64,000 bases of DNA. Source: Trileptium ribeirensis. Lineage: Eukaryota; Nematoda; Enoplea; Enoplida; Thoracostomopsidae. The notes beneath the pieces are model-generated. The model saw only the letters and a program-made list of their open reading frames with translations. It ran no database searches and had not been told where the DNA came from. Both the position numbers and the translations under genes were made by a program. Of the stretch, positions 1-11,449 are shown piece by piece; the stretch's first letter is position 1, and every line of letters starts with the position of its first letter. The DNA lies in NCBI GenBank assembly GCA_030248225.1, contig JASANE010001823.1:1-64000 (forward strand), read 5' to 3'.

Positions 1-378
1 CAAGTGACTCGCCAAATACAACAACCATTGTTTAGCACAATAACTACAAAGAACGCGAAAAGTATTACGGAATAAGTGCGTGCATGGATTTGGGGTATAA
101 ATCCAATGGTCATAAATATTTATATTACTTATATAATGGCTTAGCGGTCCGCCGTAATGTAAGGTTTACATTTTCCATTAATTTACTTCCTTTTTGAATT
201 ACAATTTAGTTAAATATTTAACCCATTTTTGTTTAGAACAGCGCAATAGTTAATAACTATCACAAAACACAAAGTCATTGTACTACTTTTGTGATTGACA
301 GGTTATATTTATTATGTCTCCTATTTATAGCTTAGTGTTGTATCGTTAAACTGTGAATATTTCTCACCGGACTAAGTT

Positions 379-3300
379 CTAGTAAGTCAGACAAAACGTG
401 AAGCTCAGGTTGCAGTTTGGGATAACAAGTTTTTTATGGTCATAGTTGCTGCAGTCGTCCTGTGTGATACTAGACTCGCTCATAGATTGATCTTTATGCA
501 TGGAATAATCTTCTGACTCGGATTCATTGTCGTCGTCATTACTTTCCATATCCTCAACATCAGATTGCTCACGATCTGTGTCGCTGTGGTCTATATTTTC
601 GCATGCTTCTTGTTCGGAATCTGGAAGCGTGCTCTAAGTAATACAATTTTATATTAACTTCATCAAAATAATTAGAAGAAAAATGATTGATATTTCAGTA
701 TACACAAGTTAACAACTAGGCGTTATGGGGGATATAGAATCGGTGAAGTTCAACACTAGTGATTATCTCTCTCACTGATACTATGGATCCACTCCATGGT
801 TGCTAGTTTCGTAGCGGCAATTTTTTTCTCAGTATTGTAACCAAGTATTTTCCCAAGCTAAAGGCATTAAAGTATAGTAATTAGATCAACACTTTTTGTC
901 TTTGTTTTAATTAATTTTAATAGTTAAGTAGAGTTGGGATCTCGCAGGAAGAGGCGCTTCTGCATAATTACTAGGGTTAAAATCAGCCCATAAAATTTTA
1001 ATTGTTTCATATTAATTAACACAGTTTCATGGAAAGATCTTGAAAGATGTATCTATAAAATTGATGTAATTTTAATGCTGATATCAAATTGACAAACAGT
1101 TTTAATAAACGGCTTTAATGAGTTTAGCCAACGCCGGTAACCGCTACGGCTATGGGACAAAAGTTTCCGATTAATTTTATCATGGACCCAATGTATGTGC
1201 ACTTATGAGTCCTAATGTGCCAAAACTAATGTTTTCCAATTATATTCTACTCAACGCCATTATATTTACTTTACTTTACACAGCTATATTTTTGAGATAA
1301 CTATTTTCCATGAAAAACTATGACGTGACGTCAAAATTTGTTTCCGGCTTTATTATGTATTCTTAAAGATTTCCGCTGAAACAATTTTATGAACTTATTG
1401 TGAGTCGATTAGTGCTGCTACAGGTTATAACGTTTAACGCTATGATGTACGTAATATGAAACTATACCCGGCCTGTAGTTTCACTGATTGCTTCAGCTAA
1501 GAGGTCATCCAGATCAGCCGATGCCGGGTCAACCAGGTCTATTTTGCCCTGATAACAATTGCAGGTATCATCGTCAATATCTGCTGGACGTTTCAGTGGC
1601 GCGCTAAATTCTGATGCCTAAAACCAAATTATATCTACAAGTTATATCTAGTTATATCTACAAATTTATCTACAGGTTATACAAAACTTATGAAACTAAA
1701 GTACTGTATGCTAATGTAACAGGACTCGCGTAGAAACCATAGAATTGACTAAACACTTCAGGTTTTCACGTTATGTTATATGGTTAAAAAGGTAGGCTCA
1801 GCACGGTTTGAAAAATAAGATTTAGATGATTAGTAATATTTTGGAACCTGGTACTGCAGGTCAGTCATAATGTAGAGCAGTGTTACGGATTGTTCTTGTA
1901 GCATAGGATTGATAAATTGCACGTACACCCAGGTTTGTAAACATCGTTTTATACCCTGTCTTGCAGGGTTATGACTTTGGATTTGAAATAAGCGTTGGAT
2001 TTCAACCCTAGGTCATAGTTTGAAATGTTTGCAACGTGTGCCATAATGGCGACTTCAGGTGTAGTTAAACTGTGAGCACCGGTGGCGGCTAGAAAGAAAT
2101 GATAATATGCCCCAGCTATCTGGTCCGAACTATCAACTAAGCTCGAAACATACTTTTACTAAAATTACAAAATCTAAATATTATTTGCGCCATAACCCGT
2201 GAAACAGTAGAACTCGGTAAGTTGAACAAAGCGACACAAAATCTTAACCTCTGACTCTTATACACCAACCCAACGGTCTCATCGAAGCTCTAGCTGTACC
2301 TCTACTACTAACTAACAGGGAATGGGAAATGGTGTCATCGTAAAAGGACAAAGCAAACAATAAATGTATATATTAATCTGTTTTTCCACGCTTTTCATTT
2401 AAGCTAACGTACAGTTGTTACATGTACCTACATGTGGCATTGTTTACACGATGTATAATATCCACTATCATTCGGTGCAAACGCACATAAATTTCAAATT
2501 TCAATTCATAGCAGTATCACGATCATCTCATTCATCTGTATGCACCATTTGTCTGAATCAAACATAAATAAATTTCAGGTTTTGAATTTTACAATCCGTC
2601 ACAAAGGTCGCTTCATTCAAATATTACCATTTCCAGCTGAACCAAAAGTTTTGTATAACATTTGTCTTGAACAAAGTTGGAACCCTCCACACACCGTTCA
2701 TGCCACGTTGTGTCTGTTGTTGACGTGGGCCTTTTTTAGCAATATATGGGGCGTAAGCCATATTTATATTTATACATCCATACACACAAATACACTGTTG
2801 AATCCCTTCCTAACTGCATTTGACCCTAAAGTTATGGCAGAATTATTTTGGCCTAATTGAAGGAAGACCATTAGGCATTCAATAAAATCATTTTGAAACT
2901 CGCTGTAGTGTTTAAGAGTGTATGCGTTACACAGAGTAAGGCCAATTTGACCACACCATTCCAGACTACTGAGTGAACTCCCCTCACTTTACTCGTTCCG
3001 TTTCAATTATGAAATACTACCCCGCTGAGGTAGCTAGCATTTCACGGGTGATTTTGACCATGGTTCTGGGAAATAATTGTAAACGGTAAAGAGCGTTGTA
3101 CAAGTAACATAGTTAAATTTTGACAAAATGAGTTGATGGTTGTATATATACTAACCTGATTTTGTTTAAGATTGAATGAATATTCAATAACTTGTTGGAC
3201 GGCGTGCATGAGACCCGTGTCATGCGTACTTGCGTCTTCACCAGCATTCTTGGTTTGAGACTGATTTGATTGTGAAGACAGATGTCGGTTCTGAAATTAA

Positions 3301-4825
3301 TACATTAATTAGTGTGAAGACAAGTGACTATGAAACTAAGATGTAACGAAAACAATGCAACATAGATTTAGCATATGGCACTAACACTAATGCTAAAAAC
3401 TAGATGTTCTAAAACCTTTATATTTGTGAAAAAACTTTATACAGAAGCCGGCTTAAATATGATACCACTTATTCCAATATAAACGCTAGAAGCACAATGG
3501 AGTCAACATATTTCATGCCTTCAGAGCCAACACTAACTGTGAAAAATGTTGTGTTATTTATCACCATGTAACGCATCTACATATTTGCTATAAAATTTAA
3601 TTTGATTTAGTCCCAAATATAGTTTTACATTCTTGTTTTCGGGCGGTTAGTTATGTGAGACTAATAATAATAATGAAGATGAATATTCAACCAACAAAAT
3701 TTAAAGAAAATATGTAGTCAGTCTCAAGTTGTAGGCAAAACGGCAAAACAGACACGGTTTTACAACTTGAGAAGCTATTGGAAACCTATTTCTATTTCCA
3801 ATTGGTTCAAAAGCCACATCGCTGAAAAACTATAGCAAGACTGTTGAAAAGCTATTTCGAAGGTTAGATAACTACTTGGGCTTTACATAAGGCTCCTGAT
3901 TTGTAAGAAACCTACCACGGTATGGGTACGATAACTATCTTATTATGATTTTCACATAGATAAAAACATTGAGCTATGTCCAACAAAACTGGGTATTACA
4001 ATAAAAACAAAAATATTAACAAAAACTATATGTCTAAAATTTACAGCAAAGATTTTAGGAGGCTGAAATAAATAGACATCACATTTCTTATACCCTTCGA
4101 CTATATAACATTTTTTAACACATTGTCTTAATAATTTTGTAATAAGAAATATATATGGTTGGGTAAATTCAGAGGATTATGCGTTCAGGTTAAATTTTCA
4201 TAAAACATTAGTTTTAGTAGCCAGTAGCTAGGTTATCTGTTGAAACGCACTACCCTTTCTTATTTGATAAACACTGAACGTATGTGTACACTATCAATTA
4301 CTATTGACCCACCGATTCAGAGTTGCTCTCATATAAAACATATATTTCTTCATGTTCATCGTTGCTTTCACAATACGATTCTACCGGATTCTTAACTAGA
4401 TAATTGCGGATTAAAGTTTGCCGTGGATCCTGAAAATATACTAATGTTTCTACTAGAAACGAAATAATTACTGTTTACTAAATTGGCCGATGAAGTAGAA
4501 TTGTTGTGTTGCACACAATAAATGACTGAAAATTACTAGATACTACGCTTGAACCGTTGGGTTTCCGGCCTACCGTGTTGGTTCAACCAAAACATCAACT
4601 GCTAGCATAGCTTGCTAATATCTATTGGCGCGCTAAACCCAAAATATAGAGAATAAATAGCGTTTTAACAAAATCATAAATACAAAGAAAGTGCAGCAGG
4701 CGAGTGATAATGCGGTTTTATAGGCGCCGGCAGACTACAAAAGTGGAAAATCCTACCTGAATCAGTAGCGCATTCGCTGATATTACCTCGATGTCGCGTA
4801 GCAACAGAGTAATAATTAATCTCCG
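379..4825 (-). CDS. unrecognised host gene, 3' part, five predicted exons
   Basis: I do not recognise the protein. Reading the minus strand I join exons 4757..4825, 4313..4429, 3156..3290, 1468..1617 and 379..633 (stop TAG at 379..381), giving 241 residues. Every junction is phase 0 with GT donors (GTAGGA, GTGGGT, GTTAGT, GTATAG) and AG acceptors, of which TATTTTCAG at 4430 and TTTCAG at 3291 are strong. The acceptor at 4826 is weak, so the first exon is the least certain. The upstream exons and start codon are not identified. Exons 1-2 contain a hydrophobic, helix-like stretch (LLLRDIEVISANALLIQ), exon 4 is rich in D and L, and the last exon is very acidic (ESNDDDNESESED), followed by a hydrophilic tail. 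Exon lengths are 69, 117, 135, 150 and 255 bp, all multiples of three. Introns are 327, 1022, 1538 and 834 bp, and I see no genes within them. The calls rest on splice signals and open frames, not on homology. Confidence 0.45.
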
Positions 4826-6890
4826 CTATTACCTAGTGTAGAAACCCAACGATTAATATGTATAAACCTACGGATCAGTATAAACATTTTGTTTTGATAA
4901 AATTAATAATATTTTGAGATCCTGCCAACGTATGAGAATATTTTTTACCTTTCAGACTGAGAGAGGTTCTGTAAAAGAAATTATATAGTTATGGCAGCAT
5001 ATTAAGAGTGCAAGGAGCCACTTGTGTTAGACTACGCACCAGGTTACGACTAGTAATAACAATATAATAGAGCGAGGAAATGTCTCTCCCTTGAAGAGAT
5101 ATGTGGTACGCGCAGGAATGTAAAACTAAGAGAATAAGATGGGTGCGTTTGCTGTAGAGGTCGGAAAGTAATATTTATGAGTTGGGGGTCTCCAGCCCCA
5201 TATATATTGACAATGGGTGAGTTCGGTGCCCCCATACCTACCGAGAGGGGTACGGACTCCCTAACAACAGAACTGCTTATTCTTACACAAGTTATTATAA
5301 TTAAATTAAAATTATTTAGATTAGCATACAGTTTACACTTACCATTTAAACCGAAAATGAAATTATCTGTCAGTAGAAGGGTTAGAAACTCTTTTAAAAT
5401 AACCGATCGGAGTGAGAACAACTAACAACAATGAGCGTAATAGAATGTCATAACGTTGGACAAAATTTTATTTTATCCAGAATATGAGGCAGAAGCCTTA
5501 TATAAAATATATAGAACACTTGTAGGGTGTTTATGGTAGGATAGATATTTTGTGTATTGTTTATGTTTAAGAGATAGAGGTTCCTATTTCAAGATGATAA
5601 ATGGATGAGACTGTGAAGAATATAGCCAGAACCATTACAGCTTTTATCATTAAACCCAAATTTTATGCTACTACCAACTGAATTTTCGCAAATAGGCTTA
5701 TAGCTTTATGTAGGGAGGATATTAATTACCAACGAGTGAGCTGTTTATAACAAAAAGGAAATCCAAGCCAAGTCTGAAGAATATGAAGCCAAACTATAGA
5801 TAATATATAGTTTTAAAGGTTAGAAGTTAATATTTTCAACTTAGACTTCAATCTTCGTTTTGGGGACCTCCGATTCCCCAGCACCGGCTCTGAGAACTTA
5901 TGTCAATTTTTTACGTACGTTCAAGAATTTTAGTGTGATGTGTACAATTCCCCTACCCAACACTATCAATTCGAAATTCAACTTAGGACAACCTGTCCAA
6001 AATAGACTAGTAAACAACCCTTCGCCGAAGCATCTGTTGACATCTATAACTCCACAGTTCTGAATACCTTCCAAAACGGTTTGCCACTCATTAAAACTTC
6101 CAGTATAATTTTTTTTCTAGAATCTCTATCAGACATGTATTGAATAATATTGTCCTGGATGTAAAATTTTCAGCTTAACAAAGTTTGTATACGCTGATTG
6201 TACAGGGGTGGATTAAAAATTTAGTGGCCCGCGGGCATCCCAGCAAAAGCGCACCGGGGACTTAAAACATTACCGAGGGCATAACCTCTCTGTTTGAAGA
6301 ATAAAAATCATTGGACAATATTGAAATATATTAAAACTGCGCTAAAATAGAAAAGACCAAGATATAGCCAAGCCAGAAAATAGAGAGAACCACGAGCTTC
6401 TAACTACTACTGATGAAGAAACGAACCATCGACCCGCTTTGTTGTGGAGGAAGTAATAACAATTTATCAACGCTAGCAAACGAGCTGTAAATCAGTGATT
6501 GGAATGTCGAAGAAAATGTAGAAACATGTTTACAATATAATTGTTGTCTGGAAGAAAACTATATATTTCTAAAGTTATACTCATTTTAATTAATGAAGTA
6601 ACGCCACGAGGCCTAAGCAATCGGTTTCTATAAATTCCACGATATAAACTTAGCATAATCCGTTAATATATCCACAGTAAAATGGCTATTGTAGATCAAA
6701 AGGAGTTGAACAAATCTTGAGAATTACTGTAGATGGCCTGATGGCTCCATATGGAGCGAGCACGAAAACCCCCTCTTATACTACTGACATCATCACCGCT
6801 GAAGATATTCACCAAATTGATCGTATGTCGGAACAAACGATTTTTCATGCTTAAGTGGCAGCCTAAATACCCGTCGTAACTAACTCTAAT
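4826..6890. other. no gene recognised
   Basis: AT-rich DNA between the minus-strand gene and the BEL/Pao remnant. Short open frames exist on both strands around 5050..5425 and 5860..6063, but none has recognisable domains, low-bias composition or matching splice sites. Upstream exons of the minus-strand gene could lie here, but I could not place one with confidence. Confidence 0.5.
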
Positions 6891-6894
6891 ATTT

Positions 6895-8420
6895 TTGGTA
6901 TCGATCCTACAAAGTTTTCCGTCGTTTCGGAAGCTGCTTCGTGTTACATCGATTTGCCTGAAATTTATCAAATTGCACTTGTGGGATCATCTCTCTGACG
7001 GAACAAAAACTAACCATCCCAATTTGGAAATGATTTTCAATGCTGTTTCCACATCATCACATGTCACTGCAGACGACATGGCGAATCAAAACACGTATAG
7101 TTTGTAACCATACAATCGAACCACTTCGATGCCTTGAAACGAGCCATCCGTGACAAGAAGCCTCATCAACTGATTCGGCAGTTGAAAACGGAGATCAGTG
7201 ATGATGGTCTAATACGCTGCTGCGGTAGGCGTTGTTTCGCCGATCTTCCAACGGCTACTCTACGACTGGTCCTATTACCAAAGAATGATTGCATCACGTC
7301 ACTCGTTATTCGAGAGGCACATTCCTTGTCATTCCATTCGGGGATAAACCACACACTTTATCGAGTACGCCGTGAAGTATGGGTTCCGCAAGGCCCTAGC
7401 GCCGTTCGTAAGATGATAAGCGAATGCCTACTTTGGCGGCGACACCAAGGATCACCCTTTCGTCTTCCAATGATGCCAACGCTGCCAGCACAACCATTGT
7501 CACGATTCAAGCCATTCAATTTGCTGGACTGGACTACATGGGCCCCGTCAACGTTTCTATCAATAACATGACGCAAAAATGTGTGTGCATATTTTTATCT
7601 GTTTTGCTATCCGAGCCGTGCACCTTGAAGTGGTAACGGACTGTTCTGTGCAACCGTTTCTTGACTGTGTCAGTCGGTTTGTGTCTCGTCGGTGGTGTCC
7701 AGAGGAAATAATCTCGGACAATGCTGCTCAATTTCGTTTAGCCAAATCGATACTTGACAAGCAGTGGTAATCGGTTAAACAAGACGGCGCTGTTACATCA
7801 TATATGGCCAACCACGACATAAACTGGAGTTTCACGGTCGAGTTATAGCCCTGGCAGGGCGGCTTTGATGAGCGGCTAGTGGCAGTAGTGAAGAACGCCT
7901 TCAGGACGACCGTCGGGCGGAAACTGTTGAGATGGGACGATTTCATAACTCCACTACAAAGATAGAAGTCATCGTCAACAGCCGACCTCTGACGTACGCG
8001 TGTAGTGATATTAATTCTGTGTTTGTGCTAAGTCCATCCGATTTTCTTTCCGAATTAACGACCGGGATGCCTGAGCTTCGAAGAGATGCGTTGCCCGACG
8101 AGAGTGCAGCGAGTAAGATGCTCGTCCATTATTGGAAGTTTCGGCAACGACGTCTGAATCTGTTGTGGTAAACTTGGTACGATGATTACTTATTGAGTTT
8201 ACGAGAACGTGATTGACGTATACATTAACAACGGCGCAGCATAGTTGCGACATCACCACGTGTCGACGACGTCGTTATCGTGAAGTCGGAATCTCCTAGA
8301 GGTTCATGGAAGCTCGGTCGAGTTACTAACTTGATACGAAGTCCGGATGGGTCCGTGCGATCTGTGCACCTAGTGTTACCGAATAGAAACGTAATACGGC
8401 AATCTGCTGGGCATCTATAC
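6895..8420 (+). pseudogene. BEL/Pao-type LTR retrotransposon, broken pol (connector, integrase, C-terminal tail)
   Basis: Fragments of one polyprotein lie in order across shifting frames. At 6898..7100 is the pre-integrase connector (FRKLLRVTSICLKFI). At 7134..7530 is the integrase zinc-binding region, with a His pair in REAHSLSFHSGINHTL, but the second Cys of the expected Cys pair is Trp (ECLLWRR). The typical proline-rich linker (RLPMMPTLPA) follows. The catalytic core is spread over 7500..7950: the first Asp in GLDYMGP, the second in ISDNAAQF, and the Glu in GGFDERLV. SRPLTYA and the conserved tail VHLVLPNRN..SAGHLYP close it near 8420. At least three frameshifts and several stops make it dead. 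No gag, protease, reverse transcriptase or LTR was found beside it, so this is a 3' fragment. The palindromic element at 8432 lies directly after the tail. Confidence 0.85.
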
Positions 8421-8431
8421 CCCAGTAGTAT

Positions 8432-8564
8432 ATGACCCCTTTTGGTGACACACGTTTTTGTGGTCCCAAATAGCACCTTTTCGGAAACCTAAAAAACTTT
8501 CGTTTTGTTTTGATAAACATTTGGGACCTCCGCTACAAAAACGTGTGTCACCAAAACGGGTCAT
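8432..8564. repeat. palindromic MITE-like element, copy A
   Basis: Two inverted arms, 8432..8467 and 8523..8564, share the core TTTTGGTGACACACGTTTTT and are separated by about 55 bp. A second copy of the family lies at 17669..17778. The arms are close to identical over about 25 bp around the core and end in ACCC/GGGT. No transposase is encoded. Target-site duplication is unclear. Confidence 0.7.
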
Positions 8565-10181
8565 GTATTATATATACATGAATTACCTTACATACTGTTA
8601 TACATTCTTTCGAGAAAATTGTCCACAACATTCTCAATTTTTTGAAATTTCAATTGGATAAATATCTTACCGTTACCATATTCGACGGGGTATCCGTCGA
8701 GGTACACCACTAAAAGAATTAATGCGAGGGTGCGCAGCGCCTCGGGTTAGTAAAACGATATATAAATCTCCGAGGTATTCTTCCAATGATCCAAATCAAG
8801 TCTACTCGGTGAGTTTCGCACTTATGCTTTAAGTTTTTGATCATACCGCATTTCGCACTTGTGCTTTGACTGCGGATGCTTCTGGGTGTTACTTATAATC
8901 TGCATATAAAGTGTTTCAAGGTAGAGAACTGCAGTTGCTGTAACTGCATCTAGTCTGTTGAAATTCTCAAATATGGAAGATTATTTTACACATCAATGCA
9001 TAACCAACATGTAAGTAGACATAGTTGTCTCCGGTCGTTGCCCTGTACCTTGGTATAATATTGCGAAACTAACGTTTAGTGTTAAGTGGCCAATAATTCT
9101 ACAAATAATGGTATCTTTCATGCCCAGGTTCAAATGCACAATCTCTCAACGCAAGGTGTATCGAGGTTCCGTTTTTACCAAATCGTAAAGCTGTATCCCC
9201 GTGCAGCACAACCCGGGAGGCAGGCACTGATTTTGTAAATTTGAAAAGTCGAAAAACACTCTGGGATATTGTTTATTTGATTTTCGGAACCAACTTCAGT
9301 TGTAATATTTTCAATAATAGTAATAAGCAACAAAATTATTCGTATTTTTGTTGAAACATAACCCAACATTTCATTTTTAGCAAACAGTTTGACTCTGCCA
9401 GTTACAATTTTCAAATGCACAAACAATTCGCTGTTCAGAGTGCAACGGCCAGTACCCAATTCCAACAAGCCGGATAGAAGACATTGGCTTACAAATTGGT
9501 GCATTTCTACGAAGCGCCGGCCCCGGCTCATTGGCAGGATCATCTCCTGGTTTAGGACAATCACTGCGCCGCTCCACATTCTTCCCTGCCTTGCAAAGAT
9601 TGGCTTTTATATTTACTAAGCCATGTGAATGACGCGCTGTGAACCCCGCACTAAGTTTACTTCCCACAAATTCCCATTGCTATGGGCGTGGGGACAGCAC
9701 CATCCCGGCTTTGTAAATATGAAATTGCAATCAATGCAACCAGAAACCTCAATTCGCGGGTCAAAACGTAAATTAATTCCCTGAAATCAAATTTGCAAAG
9801 ACTAATATCGTGCATGGAAATGCTGTAATTGAGGAGGTTTGCTGGAATTAAGTGTATATGCGACATATGGGTTATTTTTGGCTATATGTTACTTCAAACC
9901 ACGCTAGATAGGTTATAAGTCCTACTTTTACCGAGACATCCCGGAAATGCCAATTGGCATGCAAGAATTAAACGATCAATGTATGCTTCCCATCGATAAT
10001 GCAACAAGATTTATATTTTCACATTAAAGTTCCAACGTTTTTCTACAAAATATAATTTTTGTATAAGGTTTTGATGCTTTCCAGTACGACATAATCTCAG
10101 AAAAGATTAATTAAGCAAACCTTGAAAATCACAACAGAAAATTGAGGCTGTAAAACACATGCTTTGTTTTTTCCTCGTTAG
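8565..10181. other. non-coding stretch, unrecognised
   Basis: No gene is recognised. Overlapping open frames of 70-134 codons on both strands at 9175..9866 have no identifiable domains. A 35-bp motif at 9936..9970, beginning CCCGGAAATGCC and containing the palindrome TGCCAATTGGCA, recurs inverted at about 10280..10303, inside the 3' part of the next pseudogene. Confidence 0.5.
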
Positions 10182-10921
10182 CTATATGATTATACTGTGC
10201 TGGATGTTGCCAATTGGCATGAACGGGCGGTCGGATGGTGAAGATTGAAATTTACAGATAATGAACAATTTAACCCTGAATGCCGATCGGCATTTCCGGG
10301 AATAAAAGGGGAGTTTTAGTTTGTTGGTATACAATATATTACAAGGAACGTAATTTCGGTTTTTAGGTTCATAGAAGATGCTACTGTCATCATTATGTAA
10401 ATTAGGTATTAGAGCTAGTATTTTTTGTGAGTTATTCTCAAGAATTTGGACTTCGATAAAATCTGCCCGTAGAGCTAGCACCCTGTTATAAAAGTGAATA
10501 TCGCACATACGTGAACCTGTTACTGTGCTTGACACCGCATTTGCACCAAGACCTAATGCATTTACTAATATTGGCGAAATGATTTTGAAGTTTCGCTCCA
10601 TTGACACTTAATCGTAACTTTTCAACTATTAGCACTGTATGTTAACTTGATGTCAGTCGAACCGATTAAACTTTGTAGACTAGATACTAGTTGTGCTGCA
10701 TTACCAAATTGAGCCTGTCCTAATGTTACGTTACTAGTTTTTGACTTTGTAACATAGGTCAGGCTACAAGAATTAGAAGGAAAATTAGAAACTGGGAATG
10801 GTATAGAAATTTTTGAAAGACATACTTGGTAACCCTGTAAACCAAAATCCAAAAAAGTATTTAAGTAACATTCTACATTTGGACTGTTAGCCTCAGATTC
10901 TAGCTGAACTGTGAAACTCAT
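10182..10921 (-). pseudogene. Polinton structural (minor capsid-like) gene, broken, tentative
   Basis: Two adjacent minus-strand reading frames appear to be parts of one protein. The first begins at ATG 10921 (MSFTVQLESEAN) and stops at 10622; the second runs 10607..10182 in another frame. An opening that states a strand on the particle-coat theme (VQLESEAN..., then GYQVCLSKISIPFPV) resembles the beta-rich small proteins found beside polymerase in Polintons, which are thought to be penton-like single jelly rolls. I rely on position, size (about 240 residues if joined) and general pattern, not on a firm motif. A TATATATTTAA sequence about 20 bp upstream of the ATG may be its promoter. A stop and frame change near 10610..10622 break it. 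It could be another Polinton accessory gene. Confidence 0.4.
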
Positions 10922-11277
10922 GATGTTATAATTAAATATATAGAAAAGCTCATATTTACATAAATCATTTACGGTTATTATTTTTTTAATTTTTAGGTGC
11001 GGCTGTAATACAAAGACTCTCCTCATATTTTATACATTATTAGTTTTTTTCTATATATATTTTTCGGTTTATGTGTATTGTTTCAGGTACATATATCTTG
11101 TTTATGTACAATGTATATGTGCCTGAAAGATATGCATTTTATTAGAGTTCTGTTTCAGTTTTTAAAAATTCTTAAAATGATATGTAAAAAATATAAAACA
11201 AATGTATAAAAATATGAGGAGCAAGCCATTATTAATCGAACGATTGGTGGCTCGCTTTATTGCCGCTTGTGCCTTTG

Positions 11278-11449
11278 TTACAAAGGTATTAATATATATA
11301 ATTTATTAAACAATAAATATTTATAGTAAATTAATTGCATAACATATATTATATTACATAACATATAATATGTGTTATGTATTATAGCATAACATATATA
11401 ATATATGTTATATATATAATATATATAACATATATTATATTTCATGTAT
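11278..11449. repeat. AT-rich palindromic block
   Basis: Repeated, mutually inverted copies of CATAACATATA and TATGTTATATAT fill this stretch, so it could extrude a cruciform. The apparent tyrosine/isoleucine-rich ORF on the minus strand is an artefact of composition. It lies directly 3' of the polymerase stop codon and separates polymerase from the putative capsid gene. Confidence 0.7.

Noticed and set aside
5050..5425. Overlapping 123- and 82-codon frames on opposite strands
   Set aside because: No domain, no splice sites agreeing with the nearby minus-strand gene, and mutual overlap.
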